From Neckera pumila (taxonomy: Eukaryota; Streptophyta; Bryopsida; Hypnales; Neckeraceae): DNA of 64,000 nucleotides. The notes beneath the pieces were generated by a model, which was not told the origin of the DNA, searched no databases, and was given only the letters and a program-made list of their open reading frames with translations. The DNA is taken from NCBI GenBank assembly GCA_963969595.1, contig OZ018410.1, forward strand, positions 26,168,913-26,232,912, read 5' to 3'. The translations under genes were made by a program, and so were the position numbers. Positions 55,953-64,000 of this stretch are shown here, piece after piece (positions within the stretch are counted from its first letter, which is position 1; each line of letters begins with the position of its first letter).

Positions 55953-56239
55953 CCCACGCTCCAGATATGTTCAATTGCTGAAGTGATTGGAAATGGTTAA
56001 GTGGGATGGTGTTTGTACAGATCCAATCAAGTTAATAATAAGTTAAGTGCTGATAGTCAGTCTAACTTGAGTGTTGATCAAAATTGGACAATGTTGGTGC
56101 CTGGGTACTAATTACTGTACTGACCTGTCACTTCTCGGAGGTACCGGTACCCAACTCATCTCAATTAATCTCAATTAGAGATAACCGTTACCAGACTGGG
56201 AATCTGGAATTAGTGTGAAAATCAAGATGGGATTGATGT
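55953..56239. other. Gene-free DNA
   Basis: Nothing recognised. Confidence 0.3.
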
Positions 56240-56242
56240 TAA

Positions 56243-56643
56243 GACCATCTGCAATGCAGTCACGGTACATGGCCCAGTATTGGTATAGCTAACTTTTGAA
56301 TGCTAAACAATTAGAATTTGAAAATTGTCTTATTGGAAGCGCAATGGAAAGAACATGAAGAAGGAACAAAAAAAATTTCAAACTAGACATTGGACGATTT
56401 TTAGAGGGTCAATGGTCAAATGTTGCTTTGGTAACCGTGATTTGCTAAGACCTCTATAATTTCAGATATGTACCTCGCTTTTGAAGTACTTGTCCAATGT
56501 CTAGTTTGAAATTTTTATATTCCTCCTCCAAGTTCTTTCTGATGAGCTTCTAATAAGAGAATTTTCAAATTCTAATTGTTTAGCATTCAAAAGTTAGCTA
56601 TATCGATACTGGGCCATGTACCATGACTGCATTGCAGATGGTC
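56243..56643. mobile_element. PIF/Harbinger-like MITE with long inverted arms
   Basis: The ends GACCATCTGCAATGCAG and CTGCATTGCAGATGGTC are perfect inverted repeats. The arms run inward for about 150 bp (TTTGAATGCTAAACAATTAG pairs with CTAATTGTTTAGCATTCAAA). TAA lies on both sides (56,240-56,242 and 56,644-56,646), the three-base target of PIF/Harbinger elements. It is 401 bp with no ORF. Confidence 0.85.
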
Positions 56644-56654
56644 TAAGGGCTGTA

Positions 56655-56789
56655 AGATAATCTGCTCAAAAAACAACTCAGTTCTAATTGTGATCCATCA
56701 TTGACAGTAGAAGATATTTCAACCGACATGTCAATCCTTCTAGATAGGGTCGCAATTAGAACTCACTCGCTTTTCAAGCATACTACACT
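56655..56789 (+). mobile_element. Small MITE (family D, copy 3)
   Basis: It begins AGATAATCTGCTC after TA, only 11 bp from the Harbinger-like element. The inner CATTGACAGTAGAAGATATT and CTAGATAGGGTCGC match copies 1 and 2. The right end (CATACTACACT) has drifted. Confidence 0.6.
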
Positions 56790-57413
56790 GAATAGGGGTA
56801 TTAAAGGGACCAAAAAATTAAAGGGCCTTATTCTCAAAAATTGTAGATGTTTGAAATATGATGTACAGTCCCCACACAACTATTGATGTACAGATTAGGT
56901 ATATATTTATATAGTGTGAAACATGATGTACAGTCCCCGTACAACTATTGATGTACATAAATTCTTAGAGGTGGATAATTGACTGACTTTGTGCATTCTC
57001 ATAGAAGTGAGGAGAGCAACTTTGAAGGGCACTAAATTAGAACACAAGAGTGCTGATTAATAGATTGTGACCGCTAACTAAGTTACAATCTTTAATCAAG
57101 ACTTCATGAAAGCACAATGTTCTATATACTCTGTAATTAATAACATGTGAACTGGACAATGTGCATTTGTCTTCCTTTTGTCTCTTAAAAAATCAAGACC
57201 TTACCAAATTCAAACGTCTTAGAACTCAACTCACAAAAAGTAATAAGTGAGACATGCTTGTTTGCCACACTCATCATCATGCCTTGGGCCACATGTATGG
57301 CACATCATTAACAATATGCTTATTTGCTATATTGTTGTTGTAATGGGGTAATTGTAAAGGCTGTGGATTCAATTAAATGATCTAAGTGGAAATATGTTGC
57401 AGGGTTTTTGTTT
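56790..57413. other. Gene-free DNA
   Basis: A doublet ATGATGTACAGTCCC...ACAACTATTGATGTACA occurs at about 56,858 and 56,924. No coding signal. Confidence 0.4.
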
Positions 57414-57521
57414 GTAACAATATTTATTTTGAAAAATAGCATTCTAACATTCTAACATTCTAACCAAACTCTAGTTTGGTTAGAATGTTAGAATGCTATT
57501 TTGCAAAATAAATATTGTTAC
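57414..57521. repeat. Nearly perfect 108 bp palindrome
   Basis: The left arm GTAACAATATTTATTTT mirrors AAATAAATATTGTTAC. The centre is CCAAACTCTAGTTTGG. The left arm carries an extra CATTCTAA repeat, and one A/C mismatch lies near 57,432. It could form a stem of about 48 bp. Confidence 0.9.
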
Positions 57522-57874
57522 AAGTATCTTACTCCATGTATCCTCCATACAGTAGTTTCAAATTGTATCATTGCTACAGACAAAAATCCTTCACATGATT
57601 TCAACTCAGTGAACCTACTATAGGTGTCACTTGTCTAACTTCAAAGAATTATGTATGGGATCTTGGATGAAGAGACTCTCCATGTACGCCAACCTCCTGA
57701 AAATGGTTGGAGTTCCTCTCTCTTTTATGTTTCTCCCATGCAACCACTTAGCCACCAATTTGCTTCCATGAAAGCAATTAAATTGATTCTACATGTATTC
57801 ATTACTCACATATAATCCTTAAGAATTTCTCAAAATAATAAGTACAAGCCTGGTCCAATAAAGATGGGAGTAAT
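57522..57874. other. Gene-free DNA
   Basis: Nothing recognised. Confidence 0.3.
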
Positions 57875-58227
57875 CATTAGAGAAAATTTCAGGCCTTTAG
57901 AGGGCTGTTCCATAGTCCTCCGAGGTACCCTGAAATTTACTTTTTTTTTGCTCAAAAATTCATTTTCCCCCTATTTCCGTGCAGCAGTTTCTGCTGTGAC
58001 AGTGGCATATGAACCGAAATTCGCAAATAAAATTAATATTAAAATTAAAATTTATTTTTAATCTTAAAAAATAAAAAATAAAATTTTTGCAAAGTTTGAC
58101 TGCTCCGGCGAGTTAGCCACTCTGACTGCTCACCGCAACAGTCAGTTGGAGTGACAGACCAAGCTTTTTAATAGCTTGGTTTGTCACTCCGGAGCAGCCC
58201 TCCGCAGGGCTGATATTTCTTCTAATG
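57875..58227. mobile_element. CATTAGA-ended MITE related to family H
   Basis: CATTAGAGAAAATTTCAGGC...GAGGGCTG at the left pairs with CAGCCCTCCGC...TTCTTCTAATG at the right. It is 353 bp. The first bases and the GAGGGC block resemble family H. The middle has a second, inner hairpin (CTCCGGCGAGT to TCACTCCGGAG with CAAGCTTTTTAATAGCTTGG at its turn). A target-site duplication is not clear. Confidence 0.65.
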
Positions 58228-61200
58228 TTCTCAGTTTTCTATTCCCAAAACGAGCTTCGTTTCAAGATTCTCTTCGCAATTTGAGTATAACCTAGCTTTC
58301 ATGCCATGCAAATGTTAAAGGCAAATGCCTTATGCAAAGAAGCGGTTCACCAACCAACAACTACGGGAAAGAAACACTCATGCTCACAAGTACTATAGAT
58401 TCTCCAGTCTTGGTCTCAAGAATTATAGTGGCTCAAGTGTCCATTGATGTTCTGTAGAATATGTAGAGCTTAACTCAGATCGACTTGGAGAGTTCCAAAT
58501 TTGTACTGGTACTTTGGAATTAGTCATGAACACGCTTTGAAATCAGACTGGTACTGGGGCTCTTCACTTTCTAAGTAACTCTTTACAGTATGTTTTGTGC
58601 GTAATTCCATTACACTTAATTTCATTGTTTATTAGTTTCTAGTCAAACTAACAAGGAATAACTGAAGCATATCAATGAAAACTGATTAATAATCGAGAGC
58701 TGCTTAGGTTAATGGCTGGTGGGGTTGAACTGGACACCCCTCAACAAATTCAAAGTGAGTTCATATGAAAAGAACTAAACTAGAAGTAGCATGCATCGAA
58801 ATCGATAGGTCTACAATCGTTCTAAAGTTAGAAAATATAGATACACAACTAATTGTTACTGATGACCATAACATTCTAGAGCAATGACGAGCACCCAGCC
58901 TTTTCACTGTTGTTGCATTGTGATTGCTAGTAATCGTTGCACTTGCCGGTTGTCATTCTTAAACTCAAGATGTTCGAAGATGGGTGACTACTCAATATCG
59001 AAAAATCTGAACACCCGATGGAAATCCATGAACACCATTGATTTCGGGACCTAGGTATTCGCAGCTCCTTTCAAGAATGTGACGAGGCAGAACACAAACG
59101 CAACGTCTGCAGACTCTGCAACTTAGTTTGAGATTTTCTTTCAGGGATGGATCTCATAAGCAAAATTCATACATGAACTGCATATTGACTGTGCACGTAG
59201 TCAATGTCTCAATGCGAGCCCTGCAATCCCTTTCTGTTGCAATACGGTAATAACTTACACCATGATTCTCACTACAATACGGTAATAACTCACACCGTGA
59301 TTCTCACTACAATCGTTGCAATATATCGTGGTTGCAGAGAATTCGAGGTAGTGAAAGTCTCTGGAATCCTCCCTTCAAATACTTATTCAAAACTTGAATC
59401 TATATTTAATGTCAATTTCGCATTACTGAAGATTGGCAGATATTCACGACATTGGCACCTTTCAAGGTGGGTGCCTCAAATATAAAATTATTCCAATCCA
59501 TATATCATCTTCCATCCATGACCTAGAGAAAATGAGAAATCCTCCACTGCGAAAACATCAGTTTCCACTATCCAATTCACTATTCTTTAAAAAAAGGAAG
59601 TTTGAAATTCTTTAAATACCCTTCTTTAGAAACCCAAGCATCCGAATCCAAGTTCATCATTCTGATTCAAATGTTTACCTCAAGTTTGTATCCCAGTTTA
59701 TATGTTGGCTTGCATGAAAGAGTCAATATGGGAGCAGAAGAATGTTCGATAAGATTCAAGTTTAGAAAGCCAGCTAATCCTACACGTCCTATCAAAATCT
59801 CGTTGCGAGTCTAATTTGTCATAGTACAAGATGCAGGCTTGCATTGACTAAAGAATTATACCTCAGTGTGTGGATCAGCGGAATTTTGCTCTAAGGAACT
59901 TAGAAAAGGCACATTTGACTACCGGATTGTTGTGTTTGCTTTTGTGCCCGGATATTACAGTGAATCCTTACATCTGAACAGATGCAGGAGCGGTCGATGT
60001 TTCCCAATTCCATTTGCACTTCCGACGAATCATTGTAAGGCAATTAATGAGCAACAGATTGGATCCGGGAGATTGCAGCTCTGATCTGCTTCCTGCCGCT
60101 ATTGTTTCAGTTGCATGGCGTGAGAGTGGTAGTAATCAATTGCTGACCTGAAGATTAGTAAACAAATCTCATATTCTTTACCTTGGCGCATTATTTCAGA
60201 CTGCCAAACGTTTTGGCAGGCGTCCAAAATCTATGCCCGGATGGTCATATATGCATTTTACGAGTGCCAAAATGTGAATTTCGAGTGCCCAGAGCTAAGT
60301 ATATGACAAGATGAGTATTTGGAACTATGTGCACTGGACTGTCACAATTCTGGCCCTCAGAATAGAGCCAATTAAACAAATTTGACCATTTCAGCTCCTG
60401 TTCGAGTTTAGGTGATCCTTAATTGACCATCAAAATCTTTGAACAGAGCTAAAGATGGACGCATGTTCATAAGGAAGTAATGAACCTGCTCATTCAATTG
60501 GAACTAGACAACACTAGTGCGTTTGACAATCTCGCGTTAGTGTCGAACGGATGTACTCACCATGAAATCCTTGATGTTGGTTTCCAAGGGACAGACTCAA
60601 CCTGGCGCTCTAGAATCAACCTGGCAGCTCAAGAACATGCACTGAAATGACCTGGGACCAAGAGATTGGACCACATGTTTTTAAGCATGTTAGACCAAGT
60701 CATGTGAGGACTTTCTGTTGTCCTATTTTATTTTGTTTTGATCGAGACATGCAATTTCCTTTGCTGATTTTGGTGATATACAATACTATCTTAATTATAT
60801 GTTTCACAAAATGATAAACCAAATTCCTCATTATCAAAACCAAGATCCTCCCTCCTTAAGGGTTTAAGAAGATCAAAAGAGACCTTTCGAAGATACAACT
60901 ACAAAAATCATCCTTAACGTTTGCGTCAAGCATTGTCTTCTGCTAAAACTGAGCCGACCATACAAAGTTCCAAAGAGGGCTGGAGTTGAGCGACAAGGCC
61001 CAAAACCTACAATACCTATTTATTGCCATAAACTCACTATAAAATACTCCAAATCTTTACACCACCAGCACTACATACATTCCCGTTAAGGACCAAGATG
61101 TTAATAGTTATAAAATGAGTCATTCGATTGATCATATTGTGAAACTATAATTCAAATGGAGCAAGTTTTTATATCTCCACAGTCAGTGTGAAGGGTATTG

Positions 61201-61599
61201 TGAAAGAATAGCAAGCAGCTACACTGCAAGACTCTCTGCCCCTGTCCCGAATCTAGGTTTTCAAGTAAGAACCTACTCAAACTTCCTCCCTTCATCATTC
61301 ACTTCAAATATAACTTTTGCCAATGCACAACATTCTCCCCTTCAGTCCAGAGGCAAAAATAAACAAAATTTGACCCAAAAAAACGTCCCTACATGACCTA
61401 CTCAAAACAGCCGAAAAAACATGAGGCCCATGCTCCTTTACGCAAAAATACGCTATTCACGTTTTCAATACCAAAAACATAGGTTCTAATAGAACGTGCA
61501 TATGACTGCAGCACCGTGTCCAATGTTGTCAATATGCTCGAATGGCAAGAATTTCAAACGGATTAATGCAAGATTGAAAGCATCACCTGGTCTCAACGT
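58228..61599. other. Gene-poor intergenic DNA
   Basis: Composition is balanced and free of the MITE families seen elsewhere. Several plus-strand ORFs of 60-93 codons (59,204-60,084) have no recognisable domain and no splice pattern linking them. It may hold a non-coding RNA or a diverged gene that I cannot recognise. Confidence 0.35.
59240..59309. repeat. 35 bp tandem duplication
   Basis: AATACGGTAATAACTYACAC and CATGATTCTCACTACA or CGTGATTCTCACTACA occur twice in a row. Confidence 0.8.
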
Positions 61600-61846
61600 G
61601 TCCTACTGAAACAGAGGTCGACAAATTGGATAGAAAATCGATGAAAAGGTAAGCTAAGGTTCAATTTGCAAATTCTTTCTCATTAAATGGTACACAACAA
61701 AACCTAAACATGACTAATATACAAGACTCCAGGACCCTACTTAGGAATGGTGAAAAAACTACAATCTCTGAGAACAACAAGCTTATGCTTCATCTTCTAA
61801 TTCCTTGACATATGCCTTAGGTATAAACACAAGCATGCCAATGCCA
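61600..61846 (-). pseudogene. Truncated duplicate of the rpL10 3' end
   Basis: About 320 bp from the real gene, the sequence repeats the rpL10 C-terminus on the minus strand: codons for KAYVKELEDEA and a stop (TAA at 61,783-61,785), against KAYVKKLEDEA at the true end. The 3' flank is also shared (GGTACACAACAAAACC and GAGGTCGACRAATTGGATAG, matching 61,915-62,010). Similarity stops at about 61,833 towards the gene body, so only the last 16 or so codons plus 3' UTR were copied. No upstream exon is present, so it is non-functional by itself, though it may lie in the transcript's 3' region. Confidence 0.8.
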
Positions 61847-62102
61847 ATGCTCAAATTCAAAGAACATCATGCGGATACATGAAATTATCACCGAAGCCCT
61901 CTGCTATCTACATATCCTGCTGAAAGCGAGGTCGACGAATTGGATAGGAATTGGATGCAAAGGCAAGCTAATGCCGACTTTGCAATGTCTTTCTCGTAAC
62001 TAAAATGGTACACAACAAAACCCTAATTTTTGACTACTGTGCAAAGAATCCTGAATCCAGAACCCTATATCGAAAGTATGATATACCTAAAGAATCACAA
62101 GC

Positions 62103-62875
62103 TTATGCTTCATCTTCCAATTTCTTGACATAAGCTTTAAGTGTAAACACAAGTTCCCTAGCCGGTGCTTGCAACGTACCCACCAGAGCCGCCGCGGGGG
62201 CTTGAATGGTACCCAACAGCTTGCCATAAAGTTCCGCCCTCGTGGGCAAGGATTCCAAAACCTTAAACTCCTCCGGCGTGAAGAACCGTCCTTCAAACAC
62301 CGCGCCCGTGAAGTCGTTCTCCAGCTTCAGCTGCTTCTGCAAGTCCCGGTAGGGTTTGATCGCGGCAGGGATTTCCTCCGTGTGCACAAACAGCCACGCA
62401 TTCATGCCTTTCAGCGCAGGTTTCAAAGCCTCCCATTCGGTTCCCTCAATTGCCTTGCCTGTCGCCCAAATCCACAAAACCCACATCAATCTCGGCATTG
62501 TACCAAATTGCTTTGATCCGAATTGCTATATTCCGAATTTCTTCATGCGAAAGTGATGGATAAGTAAGCCTTACCAATGAGCTTGTTCTTAGCGACCATG
62601 AGAGTAGTCTCCTGCGGTAATGTCTTCCGCAGCTGCTGCATATGCTTCACGGTGAGGCCCGTGTACTTGATCCCAGCGACGAGCATGCATCCCTCCAGCT
62701 GCTGCCGCGTCTTCTCCACAGTCTCCTCCTTCTTTTTGCGGCTGATGGCCATGCGGACGACGCCGGACTTCCCCGAGGGCAAAGGCTTGACGACCTCATT
62801 GCTTCGCAAAATCCCCTGTGAACCCCAAAAATCCGAGCTCACGCCACAAGAAGCCATGGCTTGCTGCGTGGCCAT
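62103..62875 (-). CDS. rpL10: 50S ribosomal protein L10, chloroplast precursor
   Basis: L10 holds the L7/L12 stalk on the large ribosomal subunit; this one is nuclear-encoded and should work in the plastid. There are two exons: 62,875-62,575 and 62,458-62,103, joined at codon phase 1 across an intron with GTAAGG and GACAG. The product is 218 aa, normal for the plastid form. The first 40 or so residues are rich in S, G and hydroxylated residues with few acids, as in a transit peptide. The mature part begins near ISRKKKEETVE, followed by IKYTGLTVKHMQQLRKTLP, VAKNKLIGKAIEG, WEALKPALKGMNAWLF, AIKPYRDLQKQ, GAVFEGRFFTPEEF and GTLQAPARELVFTLKAYVKKLEDEA. The start at 62,875 (MATQQ) is chosen because upstream codons look non-coding; MASCG at 62,857 is an alternative. 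Divergent from QCR8. Confidence 0.93.
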
Positions 62876-63231
62876 GGCGGACAAATTCCAGAGATTTGCG
62901 AAGAAACGAATTTGCGGAACGAGAGTGCAAATGCAGGGCGCTCCGCGTTCAGGAGAAGGCAAGACGATCAGTGTGGATAATGTTCCACGGACGAGTGGTA
63001 CCCGCTGGATCCGGGTATGAGAAGGTCATAAATCTCCCTCTGGATGATGGGGTGATGGTTTCCGTCCATCTGGAACCAATATCCTTCATCCAACAGGACC
63101 TAACTATAGTTTGCGAATCCCCCGGTCTCGCCACTTCGTTCTGCGTCCCCAATCGCACAAGCTCGCGTTTCTCATCGCTGCCATCTCGGTTGGATTCGGA
63201 GCGCCAGTCTTCTAGAGTTGCCGAAAGCAAG
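62876..63231. promoter_or_regulatory. Shared divergent promoter region of rpL10 and QCR8, with a QCR8 leader exon
   Basis: Only about 770 bp separate the two start codons, so the promoters must be close or shared. No TATA box was recognised on either strand. GAAAGCAAG followed by GTATGTCC (donor at 63,232) and TTTGGGGTTGCAG (acceptor ending 63,627) suggest a QCR8 leader exon ending at 63,231 and a 395-bp intron in the 5' UTR. Confidence 0.5.
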
Positions 63232-63627
63232 GTATGTCCATGGCTGCCCTTGCTGCAGTTGAAATTTGCTTGCACGACGAGAACGGGTTTGGATTCGGGT
63301 CTTTCTGAATTGTGTATGCAATGATCCGAATTCCACGCCTAGCTAGCCTGGCTAGGCTGAGAGATGCCTTGTTTGGGTGGCCGTGGGTGTTCGGAGGGAT
63401 GGTTGGGAGAGGGAATTGCTTGGGTTTTGATGATTGTCTGGGAGTACTAACTGTGTCTCCTTTCTAGACTAGACTGGGGCGCTGGGAGTGGGTCCGCGAA
63501 ATTGGTTGTGGTTAGGGTTTGGGGAGCTTGTGCGATCGCGGTGGCGTGGAGTGTCGCTTGGGGTTGGGGTTTGGTTTTGGAGGACTTCTGATTTAGGGTT
63601 GTGGGGGTGGTTTTTTGGGGTTGCAGA
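63232..63627 (+). other. Leader intron of QCR8 (inferred)
   Basis: GT...AG borders as given for the promoter region, with a G/T-rich body. There are no supported ORFs; the overlapping minus-strand ORF at 63,447-63,836 is a mirror of it. Confidence 0.5.
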
Positions 63628-63642
63628 GAATCGCTAGCAAAC

Positions 63643-63812
63643 ATGGGGAAGGTGCCGGTGCGACTGAGAGAGGTGGTGTACACGCTGTCCCCGTACCACC
63701 AGCAGGTGATGGCGAGCCTGTGGAAGGAAGTCCCGTACAAACTGGGCAAGAAGTTCCACGAGAACTGGGTGTCGGCGTTCACGTTGGTGGTGCCGATCGC
63801 GGGCACGTACAT
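63643..63812 (+). CDS. QCR8: Cytochrome b-c1 complex subunit 8 (QCR8), first coding exon, partial gene
   Basis: This small subunit of mitochondrial complex III has one membrane helix and binds cytochrome b. The exon encodes MGKVPVRLREVVYTLSPYHQ, then ASLWKEVPYKL, ENWVSAFTLVVPIAGTY, ending after AT of the next codon with donor GTGAGT (63,813). Plant QCR8 is about 72 residues and begins MGK.PV.L..VVY.LSP, so about 15 residues are left for a downstream exon outside the window. The hydrophobic end (WVSAFTLVVPIAGTY) is the membrane helix. The start codon lies 16 bp after the predicted leader-intron acceptor. Upstream codons in the same frame belong to that intron. Intact as far as seen. Confidence 0.9.
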
Positions 63813-64000
63813 GTGAGTAGTGGAGCTCTGACACAAATTGTTCTTCTCTGCCGTGGAGGGTTTCTTGGTTGGATGACTCGTGGATTAGGGTTTCACATCG
63901 CGACGAGAATTCTGGGTGTCGCGATGTGCTAGATATGCGGTCCTCGGGGGTGACAGAAATGAGTTCTAGAAATCTAGACAATGTTCTTGGTACCGGTATG
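63813..64000 (+). other. Start of the next QCR8 intron
   Basis: It begins GTGAGTAG and runs to the window end. No acceptor seen. Confidence 0.5.

Noticed and set aside
59204..60084. Cluster of four plus-strand ORFs of 60-93 codons
   Set aside because: No shared domain, no linking splice sites, and several are preceded by poor start contexts.
1..64000. CRISPR arrays, bacterial operons or an organellar genome segment
   Set aside because: No regular short direct repeats with spacers and no polycistronic gene layout; spliced plant genes and plant transposons show nuclear DNA.

Overview
The window is nuclear DNA of a land plant. It holds a spliced gene for a plant-only nuclear lamina protein (NMCP/CRWN), a spliced gene for a plastid-targeted ribosomal protein L10, and the start of the gene for QCR8, a subunit of mitochondrial complex III. 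A bryophyte, probably a moss, would fit the AT-rich, repeat-filled intergenic DNA and the compact introns, but nothing seen here fixes the species.

Layout. From 1 to about 18,400 there is no host gene. This part is packed with short DNA transposons: TTAA-flanked elements with CCCCTAAAG-type ends, TA-flanked elements that start AGGTA, a long fold-back and an AAAC-rich tandem repeat. From 19,202 to 26,484 (minus strand) lies a complete NMCP/CRWN gene with at least nine coding exons and about 1,500 residues. Its probable promoter and 5' leader lie at 26.5-27.6 kb. From 28 to 37 kb the DNA is again AT-rich and gene-free, with more MITEs and one orphan TATA-box island. From 37.4 to 52.8 kb is a nested transposon complex: the 3' end of a LINE, a tRNA-derived SINE, a decayed piggyBac transposase interrupted by a MITE, a Ty1/copia retrotransposon with two LTRs and two SINE copies, and more TTAA elements. 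From 53 to 61.6 kb are MITEs, palindromes and unassigned DNA. From 62.1 kb to the end is a divergent pair, plastid rpL10 (minus) and QCR8 (plus, cut by the window end). A broken duplicate of the rpL10 3' end lies just beyond the real one.

How the parts relate. The host genes have housekeeping jobs: nuclear shape, plastid translation and respiration. The most interesting system is the mobile one. The many CCCCTAAAG/TTAA elements have the target site expected of piggyBac, and a piggyBac transposase relic sits between one orphan left end (38,647) and one orphan right end (52,760) of this same family. The region may therefore be the remains of the autonomous parent element, later invaded by a MITE, a copia element and SINEs. 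Exon borders were read by eye from reading frame and GT/AG signals and should be taken as close estimates. Repeat borders without a stated target-site duplication are approximate.
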